From Pseudoclavibacter chungangensis (GTDB taxonomy: Bacteria; Actinomycetota; Actinomycetes; Actinomycetales; Microbacteriaceae), in NCBI RefSeq assembly GCF_013410545.1, contig NZ_JACCFV010000001.1:1116001-1180000 (forward strand): a DNA stretch of 64,000 nt, given 5' to 3'. The position numbers and the translations under genes were made by a program. Shown here one piece after another: positions 46,663-55,926 of this stretch; position 1 is the stretch's first letter, and each line of letters starts with the position of its first letter. The notes under the pieces were generated by a model that did no database searches, was not told the DNA's origin, and saw only the letters and a program-made list of their open reading frames with translations.

Positions 46663-48915
46663 TTGGAAGGTCCTGAGATCAAGGCCGCCGAGGCCGTCCT
46701 CGACAACGGCTCGTTCGGCACCCGCACCATCCGCTTCGAAACCGGCCGCCTCGCCCAGCAGGCGCAGGGCTCGGCCGTCGCCTACCTCGACGAGGAGACG
46801 ATGGTCCTGTCGGCCACGAGCGTCTCGAAGCACCCGAAGGACAACTTCGACTTCTTCCCCCTGACGATCGACGTCGAGGAGCGCTCGTACGCCGCGGGCA
46901 AGATCCCCGGCTCGTTCTTCCGCCGCGAGGGGCGTCCCTCGACGGACGCGATCCTCGTGTGCCGTCTCATCGACCGCCCCCTGCGCCCCTCGTTCGTCGA
47001 GGGCCTGCGCAACGAGGTGCAGGTCGTCGTGACCGTGCTCTCGATCGCGCCGGGTGAGTTCTACGACATGCTCGCGCTCAACGCGGCGTCGATGTCGTCG
47101 ATGCTCTCGGGCATCCCCTTCTCCGGCCCCATCGCGGGTGTGCGCGTCGCGCTCATCGGTGAGCAGTGGGTCGCGTTCCCCACGAGCGAGCAGCTCGAGC
47201 AGGCCGTCTTTGATCTGACGGTCGCGGGCCGCGTCGTCACGAAGGCGGACGGCACCGAGGACGTCGCGATCATGATGGTCGAGGCCGAGGCCACCGAGCA
47301 CTCGTGGGACCTCATCAAGAACGGTGCGACGAAGCCCAACGAGCAGGTCGTCGCGCAGGGGCTGGAGGCGGCGAAGCCGTTCCTCGCGCAGCTCGTGCGC
47401 GCCCAGGCCGAGGTCGCCGCGCAGGCGAACCGTGCCACGGTCGAGTACCCGCTGTTCCTGCCCTACTCGAGCGAGGCGTACGACGTCGTCGCCGAGCTGG
47501 CGTACGACCGCCTCGTGCCGATCTACCAGATCGCCGACAAGGTCGAGCGTCAGGACGCGGACGACGCGCTCAAGAGCGAGGTCAAGGAGGCCGTCGCGGC
47601 GAAGATCGAGGCCGGCGAGCTGCCGGCCGAGATCGCCTCGCAGGTCTCGGCGGCCTACAAGGCCGTCACGAAGGTCGTCGTGCGCGGTCGCATCCTCCGC
47701 GAGGGCAAGCGCATCGACGGTCGCGGCGTGACGGACATCCGTCAGCTCGACGCCGAGGTCGACGTGATCCCGCGCGTGCACGGCTCCGCGATCTTCCAGC
47801 GCGGCGAGACGCAGATCCTCGGCGTCACGACGCTCGGCATGCTCAAGATGGCGCAGCAGATCGACTCGCTCTCGCCCGTCACCTCGAAGCGGTACATGCA
47901 CCACTACAACTTCCCGCCCTACTCGACCGGTGAGACCGGCCGGGTCGGCAGCCCGAAGCGTCGCGAGATCGGCCACGGCTTCCTGGCCGAGCGCGCGCTC
48001 GTGCCGGTGCTGCCGACGCGCGAGGAGTTCCCGTACGCGATCCGCCAGGTCTCGGAGGCGCTCGGCTCGAACGGGTCGACGTCGATGGGCTCCGTGTGCG
48101 CTTCGACGCTCTCGCTGCTCAATGCCGGTGTGCCGCTGCGTGCACCCGTCGCGGGCATCGCGATGGGCCTCGTGTCCGAGGACGTCGACGGCGAGACGCG
48201 CTACGCGACCCTCACCGACATCCTCGGTGCGGAGGACGCGCTCGGCGACATGGACTTCAAGGTCGCGGGTACCTCGGAGTTCGTGACCGCGCTGCAGCTC
48301 GACACGAAGCTCGACGGCATCCCCTCGAGCGTGCTCCACGGCGCGCTCCAGCAGGCGCACGACGCCCGCATCCAGATCCTCGACAGGGCGATCAACGCCG
48401 TGATCGACACGCCGGACGAGCTCGCCCCGACCGCGCCGCGCATCATCACGGTCAAGGTCCCGGTCGACAAGATCGGTGAGGTGATCGGGCCCAAGGGCAA
48501 GATCATCAACCAGATCCAGGACGACACGGGCGCGGACATCTCGATCGAGGACGACGGCACCGTGTTCATCGGTGCGACGGACGGCCCCTCGGCCGATGCC
48601 GCGAAGGCCGCGATCAACGCGATCGCGAACGTCACGAACCCCGAGGTGGGGGAGCAGTACCTGGGCACGGTCGTCAAGATCGCGACCTTCGGTGCGTTCG
48701 TCTCGCTCCTCCCGGGCAAGGACGGCCTCGTGCACATCTCCGAGGTGCGCAAGCTCGCCGGCGGCAAGCGCGTCGAGAACGTCGAGGACGTGCTCGGTGT
48801 CGGTCAGAAGATCCTCGTGGAGATCACGAAGGTCGACGACCGCGGCAAGCTCTCGCTCGCTCCCGTCCTCGAGGACGAGAAGCCCGAGGAGAACGCGGCC
48901 GACGCCGACGCCTGA
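46663..48915 (+). CDS. pnp: Polyribonucleotide nucleotidyltransferase (PNPase/GpsI)
   Basis: 750 residues: two RNase PH domains (about 10-230 and 345-570), a KH domain with [12 protein letters not shown] (about 607-618) and an S1 domain beginning [20 protein letters not shown] (about 667-686). Degrades RNA from the 3' end with phosphate; in Streptomyces the enzyme also was named guanosine pentaphosphate synthetase. The TTG at 46663 is chosen because AAGGAGGGA (46650-46658) lies directly upstream and the protein begins as the family does ([12 protein letters not shown]). An ATG at 46646 is out of frame. Confidence 0.96.
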   Translation: MEGPEIKAAEAVLDNGSFGTRTIRFETGRLAQQAQGSAVAYLDEETMVLSATSVSKHPKDNFDFFPLTIDVEERSYAAGKIPGSFFRREGRPSTDAILVCRLIDRPLRPSFVEGLRNEVQVVVTVLSIAPGEFYDMLALNAASMSSMLSGIPFSGPIAGVRVALIGEQWVAFPTSEQLEQAVFDLTVAGRVVTKADGTEDVAIMMVEAEATEHSWDLIKNGATKPNEQVVAQGLEAAKPFLAQLVRAQAEVAAQANRATVEYPLFLPYSSEAYDVVAELAYDRLVPIYQIADKVERQDADDALKSEVKEAVAAKIEAGELPAEIASQVSAAYKAVTKVVVRGRILREGKRIDGRGVTDIRQLDAEVDVIPRVHGSAIFQRGETQILGVTTLGMLKMAQQIDSLSPVTSKRYMHHYNFPPYSTGETGRVGSPKRREIGHGFLAERALVPVLPTREEFPYAIRQVSEALGSNGSTSMGSVCASTLSLLNAGVPLRAPVAGIAMGLVSEDVDGETRYATLTDILGAEDALGDMDFKVAGTSEFVTALQLDTKLDGIPSSVLHGALQQAHDARIQILDRAINAVIDTPDELAPTAPRIITVKVPVDKIGEVIGPKGKIINQIQDDTGADISIEDDGTVFIGATDGPSADAAKAAINAIANVTNPEVGEQYLGTVVKIATFGAFVSLLPGKDGLVHISEVRKLAGGKRVENVEDVLGVGQKILVEITKVDDRGKLSLAPVLEDEKPEENAADADA

Positions 48916-48942
48916 TCGTCGCCGGGCGGCAGCGTCCGCCCC

Positions 48943-48994
48943 GAACGCCGATGCGGCGGCCGGATCCACGGATCCGGTCGCCGCATCGGCGTTC
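48943..48994. terminator. Bidirectional terminator between pnp and the PEBP gene
   Basis: Inverted repeat with 25-nt arms (48943-48967 with 48970-48994), one mismatch and a 2-nt loop, between convergent genes. Confidence 0.85.
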
Positions 48995-49000
48995 CGCGGC

Positions 49001-49522
49001 TCAGTCGCCGGGGTGCTCGAAGACGCCCATGACGTGCCCGCGCGCGATGATCGACTCGCGCGCCATGAAGTGCACGCGCGCACCCGTGAGATCGTCCGGC
49101 ACGTCGAGGGGTGCCGAGAGTGCCTGCACGGTGAAGAAGTAGCGGTGCGGGCCGTGGCCGGCGGGTGGCGCCGCGCCGAGGTACTCGGTGCCGAGCGCCT
49201 CGTTGCGGCCGGCGCTCGCGCCGTCGGGCAGCGCACCCTCCACGCCGGAGCCCGCGTTCTCGGGGAGTGCAGTGACGTCGGCGGGCACGTTCTTCACGAT
49301 CCAGTGCCAGAAACCGCTCATGGTCGGCGCATCGGGATCGTAGGCGGAGACCAGATAGGCGGCAGCGCCCTCGACCGGATCCCACTCGAGTGCGGGCGAG
49401 CGCCCCTCGCCACCGTGCGACGGCGCGGCGTTCACGAGCGGCAGCGCGCCACCGTCGGGGAACGGGGCGCGGACCGCGATCTCCGGGACCGGTGCGAGCT
49501 GGGCGTACGGATCGTTGGCCAT
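49001..49522 (-). CDS. YbhB/YbcL family (PEBP, Raf-kinase-inhibitor-like) protein
   Basis: 173 residues. PEBP motifs: LVSAYDPDAPTMSGFWHWIV (about 58-77), NEALGTEYLGAAPPAGHGPH (about 106-125, first part) and the HRYFFTVQAL strand. No signal peptide, so cytosolic. The biological role of bacterial PEBPs is unclear. ATG supported by AGAGGAG on this strand; TACGAT about 50 nt upstream may be the -10 box. It interrupts the pnp-M16 order on the opposite strand. Confidence 0.88.
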   Translation of the reverse strand: MANDPYAQLAPVPEIAVRAPFPDGGALPLVNAAPSHGGEGRSPALEWDPVEGAAAYLVSAYDPDAPTMSGFWHWIVKNVPADVTALPENAGSGVEGALPDGASAGRNEALGTEYLGAAPPAGHGPHRYFFTVQALSAPLDVPDDLTGARVHFMARESIIARGHVMGVFEHPGD

Positions 49523-49645
49523 CTGGACTCCTCTCGATCGGGTGGCCGCCGGTGGGCGACCGTCGTGAGCATCGTAGGTCCGCCTGCCGGGCGGGCACTC
49601 AGCACCGAGGGGGTCGCCGCGCGCCGTCCGTCCCCCGGCACGGCA

Positions 49646-49651
49646 TAGGGT
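49646..49651 (+). promoter_or_regulatory. -10 box TAGGGT of the M16 peptidase gene (leaderless)
   Basis: TAGGGT ends 6 nt before the GTG at 49658. Confidence 0.5.
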
Positions 49652-49657
49652 GGACGG

Positions 49658-50998
49658 GTGCCGCACGCGATCGCCCTCCCACTGACCACGCCCGAGATCC
49701 GAGCCGAGCTGTCGGGTGGTGCCGAGTTCCGACGGACCGTGCTGCCGTCCGGTGTCCGCGTGCTCACGGAGCGTGTGCCCGGGGCCCTGAGCGCGAGCGT
49801 CGGGTTCTGGGTGCCGGTCGGATCCCGCGACGAGCAGCCCCACCAGTACGGCTCGACGCACTTCCTCGAGCACCTGCTGTTCAAGGGCACGCCCACGCGG
49901 ACCGCGTACGACGTGGCCGTCGCGTTCGATCGCGTCGGCGGGGAGCACAACGCGGCGACGAGCCGCGAGCACACCGTCTACCACGCGAAGATCCGCGACG
50001 TCGACCTGCCGATGGCGATCGACGTGCTCGCCGACATGGTCACCTCGAGCCTCCTCGAACCGGGCGAGTTCGAGATGGAACGCGGCGTGATCCTCGAGGA
50101 ACTCGCCATGGCGGACGACGATCCGGGCGACGTCGTCTGGGACCGTTTCTACGAGACGGCGCTCGGCGACCACCCGCTCGCCCGGCCGATCGGCGGCACA
50201 CCGGACTCGATCCGGGCCACGACCCGGGACGCGGTCTGGGACTACTACCGGCACCGTTACCACCCGACGGAGCTCGTCATCACGATCGCGGGCGCGGTCG
50301 ACCACGACGCCGCGGTCGCGCGCATCGAGGCGGGCCTGCGCGCCGGCGGGTGGGACCTCGAGACGCCCGGGGTGCCGCTCGCGCGGCGCTCGACCGTCGA
50401 CGTGCACCCGCAGCCCGCGCGTCGGCTCGACGTCGTGGACCGTCCGCTCGAACAGGTGAACCTGCTCGTCGGTGGCCACGGCATCACGTCGACCGATCCG
50501 CGCCGGCACACGTTCGGCCTCATGCACCACGTCTTCGGTGGTGGCATGTCCTCGCGCCTGTTCCAGGAGGTGCGCGAGCGACGCGGACTCGCGTACTCCG
50601 TGCACTCGTTCGGCGGCTCGCACTCGGACGCCGGCGTGCAGGGCATGTACGCCGGCTGTGCGCCGACGAAGGCCGCCGAGGTCGTGCGCGTCATGCGGGC
50701 CGAGGCGGAGCGACTCGTCGCCGACGGCGTCACGGAGGAGGAGCTCGCCGACGCGAAGGGCGCGACCGCCGGTGCGAGTGCGCTCGCGCTCGAGAACAGC
50801 GATTCGCGCATGTCCAGGCTCGGGCGATCCGAGATCCACACGGGAGAGCTGCTCGACCTCGACGCGGCGCTCGAACGCGTCGAAGCGGTCACGCTCGACG
50901 ACGTGCGCACGCTCGCGGGCGAGCTCTTCGACGGGCCGCTCGTCGCGGCTGCCGTGGGACCGCTGCCCGCCGATGCTCGGGCGGAGTTGGAGCGCTGA
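49658..50998 (+). CDS. M16-family zinc metallopeptidase
   Basis: 446 residues with the inverted zinc motif HxxEH at 68-72 (HFLEH) and the distal glutamate region ERGVILEEL (about 139-147). The second M16 domain lacks the zinc motif and contains the FGGGMSSRLFQEVRERRGLAYS segment (parts about 292-313), as in other mitochondrial-processing-peptidase-like bacterial enzymes often found after pnp. Substrate unknown. Nearly abuts the next gene (2 nt). Confidence 0.9.
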   Translation: MPHAIALPLTTPEIRAELSGGAEFRRTVLPSGVRVLTERVPGALSASVGFWVPVGSRDEQPHQYGSTHFLEHLLFKGTPTRTAYDVAVAFDRVGGEHNAATSREHTVYHAKIRDVDLPMAIDVLADMVTSSLLEPGEFEMERGVILEELAMADDDPGDVVWDRFYETALGDHPLARPIGGTPDSIRATTRDAVWDYYRHRYHPTELVITIAGAVDHDAAVARIEAGLRAGGWDLETPGVPLARRSTVDVHPQPARRLDVVDRPLEQVNLLVGGHGITSTDPRRHTFGLMHHVFGGGMSSRLFQEVRERRGLAYSVHSFGGSHSDAGVQGMYAGCAPTKAAEVVRVMRAEAERLVADGVTEEELADAKGATAGASALALENSDSRMSRLGRSEIHTGELLDLDAALERVEAVTLDDVRTLAGELFDGPLVAAAVGPLPADARAELER

Positions 50999-51000
50999 AC

Positions 51001-51603
51001 GTGTCGCACTACGTCTACCTCGTCCGCCACGGTGAGCAGCAGGACGCCGAGCACGGCATCGTCGACGGTCACCTCTCCGATCGGGGACGCGCGCAGGCGC
51101 ACCTCATCGGACGGCGGCTCGCGGAGGTGCCGTTCGACACGGCGCGCACCTCGCCGCTCGATCGGGCGCTCGAGACGGCCGACGTCATGGGCCAGTACCT
51201 GCAGGGGCCGCCCGTGACGGAGTCGACGCTCCTGTTCGACTGCATCCCCTCGGGGCGGACGCCGGACACCCCCGGTTGGTACGACGGCTATTTCGCGGGG
51301 ATCCCGCAGGCGACGATCGACGCGGGCCAGGCGCAGATGGAGGACGCGACCGAGACGTTCCTCACCTCGACGCGCGAGGACACGCACACGCTGCTCGTCA
51401 CCCACAACTTCGTGATCGGGTGGTTCGTCCGTCACGTGCTCGAGGCGCCCACGTGGCGCTGGCTCGGGCTCCAACAGCACAATTGCGGACTCACGATCCT
51501 GCGGGTGCGTACCGCGAAGCCGACCGAACTCCTCGTGCACAACGACGCTTCGCACCTCGAACCCGCGCTCCGCACCGGTGTCGGCTGGGACCTCCCCGTC
51601 TGA
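51001..51603 (+). CDS. Histidine phosphatase (phosphoglycerate mutase-like) protein
   Basis: 200 residues. Phosphohistidine motif LVRHGEQ (His10), second arginine region ARTSPLDRALETA (about 43-55), and the late VTHNFVIGWFV (about 131-141). The short, asparagine-containing VTHN motif is typical of the family. Substrate unknown. GTG start right after the M16 gene, so probably co-transcribed. Confidence 0.87.
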   Translation: MSHYVYLVRHGEQQDAEHGIVDGHLSDRGRAQAHLIGRRLAEVPFDTARTSPLDRALETADVMGQYLQGPPVTESTLLFDCIPSGRTPDTPGWYDGYFAGIPQATIDAGQAQMEDATETFLTSTREDTHTLLVTHNFVIGWFVRHVLEAPTWRWLGLQQHNCGLTILRVRTAKPTELLVHNDASHLEPALRTGVGWDLPV

Positions 51604-51647
51604 CCTCGAGCCTCCGTGGGACGGGGCCGCGTGTCGGAGGGGGCACC

Positions 51648-51653
51648 TAGCAT
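51648..51653 (+). promoter_or_regulatory. -10 box TAGCAT of the alpha/beta hydrolase gene (leaderless)
   Basis: TAGCAT ends 6 nt before the ATG at 51660; no Shine-Dalgarno. Confidence 0.6.
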
Positions 51654-51659
51654 CGCGTC

Positions 51660-52439
51660 ATGAATTTCGCGACGACGGACGACGGCGGCCTGATCGAGTA
51701 CCACGTCCGGCCGGGGCCGGCCCCCGCACCACCGCTCGTGCTCGTCCAGGGGCGCGGCCTGGACCATCGCGCATGGGACGGCGTGACGTGGTCCTTCGCC
51801 GATCGCACGCTCGTCCTGCTCGACCATCGCGGGACGGGCGGGTCCGTGGCACGACTCCGTCCGGGGTGGTCCACCAGCGACTTCGCGGACGACGTCATCA
51901 CCGTCCTCGACGACGCGGGCATCGAGCGGGTCCACGTGTACGGGCACTCGATGGGAGGACGCATCGCGCAGTGGCTCGGCGCGCGCCACATCGATCGCGT
52001 GGTCTCGCTCGTCGTCGGCGGCGCGAGCACGGGCGACGAGTCCGGCCCGCCACGACCCGAACGCGGAGCGGCGGCGCTCGCCGCGGGCGATCCCGGCGCG
52101 CTCGCCGCACTCTTCTTCCCCGACGCCTGGATCGCCGCGCACCCCGACGAGGCCGGGCGCATCGTGCCCGCACCGCACGATGCGCGGGTGATGTGTGTCC
52201 ACGGCGACGCGTCGGATCGGCGGGACGGACCGGCACCGTCGGAGATCAGCGTGCCCACACTCGTCCTGCACGGCACCGACGACCCTCTCGCCGATCCTCG
52301 CAACGCCGCGATCCTCGCGGCGCGTGTTCCCGACGCGGAGTCGTTCCTCGTGCCGGGGGCGCGGCACGCGTACTGGGCGGGCCGTCCGGAGGTCCACGAG
52401 CGTGTCGCGCGCTTCCTCGCCGATCACGACCCGCGCTGA
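51660..52439 (+). CDS. Alpha/beta-hydrolase-fold protein
   Basis: 259 residues. Nucleophile elbow GHSMGG with Ser97; oxyanion region LVQGRGLDHRAW; likely acid Asp in TDDPLADP (about 205-212) and His in GARHAYW (about 235-241). Resembles 3-oxoadipate enol-lactonase-like hydrolases, but the substrate is not predictable. Monocistronic by its own promoter. Confidence 0.85.
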   Translation: MNFATTDDGGLIEYHVRPGPAPAPPLVLVQGRGLDHRAWDGVTWSFADRTLVLLDHRGTGGSVARLRPGWSTSDFADDVITVLDDAGIERVHVYGHSMGGRIAQWLGARHIDRVVSLVVGGASTGDESGPPRPERGAAALAAGDPGALAALFFPDAWIAAHPDEAGRIVPAPHDARVMCVHGDASDRRDGPAPSEISVPTLVLHGTDDPLADPRNAAILAARVPDAESFLVPGARHAYWAGRPEVHERVARFLADHDPR

Positions 52440-52537
52440 CCGGGCACGGCCACGGGCGTCACGCCGACCGGTGCGCCAGGACCGAGTCCCGATGGCCGCA
52501 CCGGCGCGGAGCGGCGCGACGCGAGCTCGCGGGGGCC

Positions 52538-52543
52538 TACCCT
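52538..52543 (+). promoter_or_regulatory. -10 box TACCCT of dapB (leaderless)
   Basis: TACCCT ends 6 nt before the ATG. The intervening GGAGGC is too close to the ATG (1 nt) to work as a Shine-Dalgarno and would lie upstream of the predicted RNA start. Confidence 0.45.
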
Positions 52544-52549
52544 GGAGGC

Positions 52550-53281
52550 ATGACGATCGCTGTCGCCGTCACCGGCGCAACCGGCCGCATGGGCCGACTC
52601 ATCCTCGAACTCATCGACCGGGACGACGCGTTCACGCTGCACGCGGCGCTGTCGAGCGCGGACTCGCTCGACGCGATGCTCGGAGCCGATGTCCTCATCG
52701 ACGTGACGCGCCTCGACGTGTCCGAGCGGGCAGTCGACGTGGCACTCGAGGGCGGCCTCGACGTCGTGATCGGCACGAGCGGCTGGGACGCGACGCGCAT
52801 CGGCGCGCTCGCCGAGCGGGTGCCCGCCGACCGCGGTGTGCTCGTCGTGCCGAACTTCTCGCTCGGCTCGGTCCTCGCGACGCACCTCGCGACGACCGCC
52901 GCGCGGTTCTTCGACAGCGTCGAGATCCTCGAGGCGCACCACGAGCGCAAGGTCGACTCGCCCTCGGGCACCGCCGTGCGCACCGCGGAGCGCATCGCCG
53001 CCGCGCGTGACACGCCACTCGACCCCCCGGCCGCCGAGCAGCGAGCACGCGGCGAGGTCGTCGACGGCGTCCCCGTGCACAGCCTGCGTCTGCGGGGGGT
53101 CGTCGCCGAACAGCGCGTGCTCTTCGGCGGGACGGGCGAGCTGCTCGAGATCCGCCACGAGACCCTCGACCAGTCCGCCTACCTCGCAGGCATCCGCACG
53201 GCGCTCCTCGCCGCACCCGACTCGACGGGGGTGACCGTCGGGCTCGATGCGCTGCTCGGACTCGACGGGGCCGCCCGATGA
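52550..53281 (+). CDS. dapB: 4-hydroxy-tetrahydrodipicolinate reductase
   Basis: 243 residues. Nucleotide-binding VAVTGATGRMGRLI (about 4-17), catalytic EAHHERKVDSPSGTA (about 128-142). Second committed step of lysine and diaminopimelate synthesis, hence also cell-wall synthesis. The stop overlaps the next ATG (ATGA). Confidence 0.95.
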   Translation: MTIAVAVTGATGRMGRLILELIDRDDAFTLHAALSSADSLDAMLGADVLIDVTRLDVSERAVDVALEGGLDVVIGTSGWDATRIGALAERVPADRGVLVVPNFSLGSVLATHLATTAARFFDSVEILEAHHERKVDSPSGTAVRTAERIAAARDTPLDPPAAEQRARGEVVDGVPVHSLRLRGVVAEQRVLFGGTGELLEIRHETLDQSAYLAGIRTALLAAPDSTGVTVGLDALLGLDGAAR

Positions 53282-53742
53282 AGCCCGGGCGCGGCGCCGC
53301 GATCAGCGTCGGGATCATCGTCGTCTGCCTCGCGCTCTACTTCGTGCTGACGCTGCAGTTCTCGTGGTTGCTCATCACGAAGGCGGACCCGATCGGTGTC
53401 GCGATCGGCGTCGTCCTCATCGTCTTCCCCGTCGCCGCGGCCGTGTTCGTGGGCCGTGAGGTGCTCTTCGGGTTCCAGGCCGCGCACCTCCTTCGCCGCA
53501 TGGAGGCGGAGGACGCGCTGCCGGTCGACGACCTTCCCAAGCGCGCGAGCGGTGCGCCCGAGCGTGGGGCCGCCGACGAGGAGTTCCCGCGCTGGCGCGC
53601 GGAGGTCGAGGCCGAACCGGACGACTGGCGCACGTGGTACCGGCTCGGGCTCGCCTACGACGCCTCCGGTGACCGTCGCCGGGCACGGGGCGCCGTCCGA
53701 CGGGCGATCGCCCTCGAACGGGACGAGGGTCGCGCGGCCTGA
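53278..53742 (+). CDS. TPR-like membrane protein coupled to dapB
   Basis: 154 residues: two membrane helices (about 8-28 and 40-61), then a soluble part ending in one TPR-like helix pair (WRTWYRLGLAYDASGDRRRA, about 118-137). I do not recognise a named family. Its 4-nt overlap with dapB suggests co-translation; relatives downstream of dapB are frequent in actinobacteria as far as I recall. Function unknown. Confidence 0.72.
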   Translation: MKPGRGAAISVGIIVVCLALYFVLTLQFSWLLITKADPIGVAIGVVLIVFPVAAAVFVGREVLFGFQAAHLLRRMEAEDALPVDDLPKRASGAPERGAADEEFPRWRAEVEAEPDDWRTWYRLGLAYDASGDRRRARGAVRRAIALERDEGRAA

Positions 53743-53770
53743 TCCGACGAGCCGCCCGCCGCTCCCGCGG

Positions 53771-53790
53771 CACCGCATCACCGTGCGGTG
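53771..53790. terminator. Weak hairpin between convergent genes
   Basis: 7-bp stem (53771-53777 with 53784-53790) and 6-nt loop between the dapB-coupled gene and the sigma-factor gene. Confidence 0.35.
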
Positions 53791-53805
53791 GCCACGATGT
53801 CGAGG

Positions 53806-54708
53806 TCACCGCGCTGGCGGGGGATCGACGTCGATGCCCGCGAGCTTGTCGGGGTTGCGCACGAGGTAGAGTTGTTCGACGAGCCCGTCCAGCGCGAGTC
53901 GGAGGGTGACGGTCGTCGTCAGTCGATCGCCCTCCCAGACGAGGAGCCCCGCGCTCCCGTTCACGACGGCCGGGCGCACACGAACGCCCTCGTGCGACGA
54001 GATGCCGACGACGAAGCGGACGATCCGTTCGCGGCCGACGATCGGCCGACGTGCCGCGTGTGCCCTGTCACCACCGTCGGAGTAGAGCACCGAGCCGGCC
54101 GACAGGAGCGCCGCGACGTGCGCGACGTCGCCCGGGAGCAGGGTGTCGAGGAGCGCCTGCAGTGCCCGCGAGTCCCGGTACACGCGCGAATCGACGTCCC
54201 CGCGCTCGAGGTCGGCGACGGCACGGCCGGCACGTGAGACGAGCTGGCGGGCGACCGCGGGCGAGGTGTCGAGCACCGCGGCGATCGAGTCGTAGTCGAG
54301 GTCGAGCACGCGGCGCAGCACGAACGCGGTGGCCTGCTCGGGGCCCATCCGGCTGAGCGCGACGTCGAGCGCGTGCCCGAGTCCCGCACAGTGCACGTGC
54401 CGCCACTCCGGGGAGTCGTCGTCGACGATCGGATCGGGCAGCCAGGGGCCGATGTACGTCTCGCGGCGTCGCGTGCGCGCCCGGACGGCATTGAGGGCGA
54501 GCCGTGAGGCGATGACCGACAGGTAGGCCGCGGCCTCTTCGACACCGGCGTGGTCGACCTCCGCCCATCGCAACCACGCGTCCTGCACGACGTCCTCGGT
54601 ATCGGTGCGTGAGCCCGTCACCCGGTAGGCGGCGGCGAGCCTGCGCGGGCGGTGCCGCTCGAACTCGTCGACGGCAGCGCGGAACGGAGTGGTCGGGCAC
54701 GCGATCAC
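53806..54708 (-). CDS. ECF41-group RNA polymerase sigma factor with SnoaL-like C-terminal domain
   Basis: 300 residues: sigma2 (about 10-75, with DVVQDAWLRW), the ECF41 linker motif GPWLPDP (87-93), sigma4 (about 110-165, with ALSRMGPEQATAFVLRRVL) and a fused SnoaL-like domain with YSDGGDRAHAARRPIVG and the C-terminal NPDKL. These are the diagnostic ECF41 motifs. ECF41 factors lack an anti-sigma factor and are controlled by their own C-terminal domain. The GTG start overlaps the upstream oxidoreductase stop (GTGA), so the pair is co-translated. Confidence 0.92.
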   Translation of the reverse strand: MIACPTTPFRAAVDEFERHRPRRLAAAYRVTGSRTDTEDVVQDAWLRWAEVDHAGVEEAAAYLSVIASRLALNAVRARTRRRETYIGPWLPDPIVDDDSPEWRHVHCAGLGHALDVALSRMGPEQATAFVLRRVLDLDYDSIAAVLDTSPAVARQLVSRAGRAVADLERGDVDSRVYRDSRALQALLDTLLPGDVAHVAALLSAGSVLYSDGGDRAHAARRPIVGRERIVRFVVGISSHEGVRVRPAVVNGSAGLLVWEGDRLTTTVTLRLALDGLVEQLYLVRNPDKLAGIDVDPPPAR

Positions 54709-55820
54709 GCACCCGCGGTCGTCCGGGCGAGGGCCCCTGTGCGCGACGTCGGCCACGACGGGAGGGGCGACGGTGCACCAGCGCGCATCCACCGCAGCGT
54801 GAACCGGCAGATCGCCTCCTTCCCGATGCCACCGAGCCGACCGCCGACCGCGAACGGCAGGAGCCGGTCGGTCCGCGACACGAACTGCACGCGTCCGTGG
54901 CCGTCGCCGAGGTCGAGGCACCGCGCCGCGTAGCCGGGGACCGCGTCGCGCGGTCGGCCCCGCGCGATGACGTCGGCGACCGCCGTGCCGAGGGGGATCG
55001 CGCTCGCGCAGGCGGGGCGCAGGTGTGCTGTCCCCGGGCCGTCCACGAGGATCGCGTCACCGGCGGCGTACACGCGCTCGACGCCGTGGACACGCAGCGA
55101 GCGGTCCACGACCACCCGGCCCCGGTCGTCGACGGGCAGGCCGGAGTCGTGAGCGAGGGCGGGTATCGCGAGCCCAGTCGCGTCGACCACGAGATCTCCC
55201 GCCGCCGCGACGGGCGGCACGTCGTCGTCGAGGAGGGCGACGCCGAGCGAGGTGAGGCGAGCGGCGAGTGCGCGCCCGTGGTGGTCGGCGGCGAGCCGAG
55301 CTGCACGCGCGAGGCGAACGCGACGACCGGAATCCGCGAGCGCGCAGGCGAGCTCGACGCCCGTCGCGCCGGGCCCGACGACCGTGACCACCGCGTCGGG
55401 CCGGTCGCGGAGCGCTCCGGCGAGACGTTCGGCGTGGGACTCGTCGTCGACGCAGTGCACCCCGCTCGACACGGTGCGCGCGCCTGATCCGACCGCGAGC
55501 ACGAGCGCTCCGAACGGTCGCTCCGCCCCGGAGTCGAGGACGATCCGCCGATCCGCCGCATCGACGCGAGCGACGGTCGCCACGAGCAATTCGACGTCGG
55601 GACGCAGCAGCGCATCGAACGGCACGCGTGCGTGCGGGCGGTCGGCGCTCGCGACGCGGTGCAGTCGGATGCGCTCCACGAAGTGCGGCCGCGCCGTGAC
55701 GAGCAGTGGCCGAGCGCCGTGTCGAGCGAGCCGGTTCGCGGCCGTGACGCCGGCGTAACCGCCCCCCACCACGATCGCGCGCTCGTCGTCCGCGTCGCTC
55801 CGGTCCGTCCGTCCGGTCAT
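54705..55820 (-). CDS. FAD-dependent NAD(P)H oxidoreductase linked to the ECF41 factor
   Basis: 371 residues of the pyridine nucleotide-disulfide/NDH-2-like superfamily: FAD motif VVGGGYAGVTAANRLA (about 16-31), NAD(P) motif VVGPGATGVELACALA (about 142-157) and the late FAD motif VYAAGDAI (about 265-272). No redox cysteine pair. Oxidoreductases of this kind are frequent ECF41 targets. The ATG at 55820 has GGAG 8 nt upstream; ATG 55844 is an alternative. A candidate ECF41 promoter lies about 55 nt upstream. Confidence 0.85.
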   Translation of the reverse strand: MTGRTDRSDADDERAIVVGGGYAGVTAANRLARHGARPLLVTARPHFVERIRLHRVASADRPHARVPFDALLRPDVELLVATVARVDAADRRIVLDSGAERPFGALVLAVGSGARTVSSGVHCVDDESHAERLAGALRDRPDAVVTVVGPGATGVELACALADSGRRVRLARAARLAADHHGRALAARLTSLGVALLDDDVPPVAAAGDLVVDATGLAIPALAHDSGLPVDDRGRVVVDRSLRVHGVERVYAAGDAILVDGPGTAHLRPACASAIPLGTAVADVIARGRPRDAVPGYAARCLDLGDGHGRVQFVSRTDRLLPFAVGGRLGGIGKEAICRFTLRWMRAGAPSPLPSWPTSRTGALARTTAGA

Positions 55821-55874
55821 GATCCGCTCCGTTCCACGTCGCATCGTCGTCCGGTCGGACGCCGTCACGAGGGG

Positions 55875-55901
55875 GACACCGCGAATCGCCGTCGTGTGAC
55901 C
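55875..55901 (-). promoter_or_regulatory. Candidate ECF41-type promoter of the oxidoreductase-sigma operon
   Basis: On the minus strand GGTCACA (55895-55901) is followed after exactly 16 nt by TGTC (55875-55878). From memory the ECF41 consensus is TGTCACA-N16-CGTC, so this matches 6 of 7 and 3 of 4 positions with the right spacing. It would make the sigma factor autoregulatory. Confidence 0.4.
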
Positions 55902-55926
55902 GTCGGCGTGTCGGACGGCGTGTCGC

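Noticed and set aside
48951..49142. Plus-strand open frame after pnp
   Set aside because: It spans the bidirectional terminator and runs antisense to the PEBP gene, which has a good Shine-Dalgarno and family motifs.
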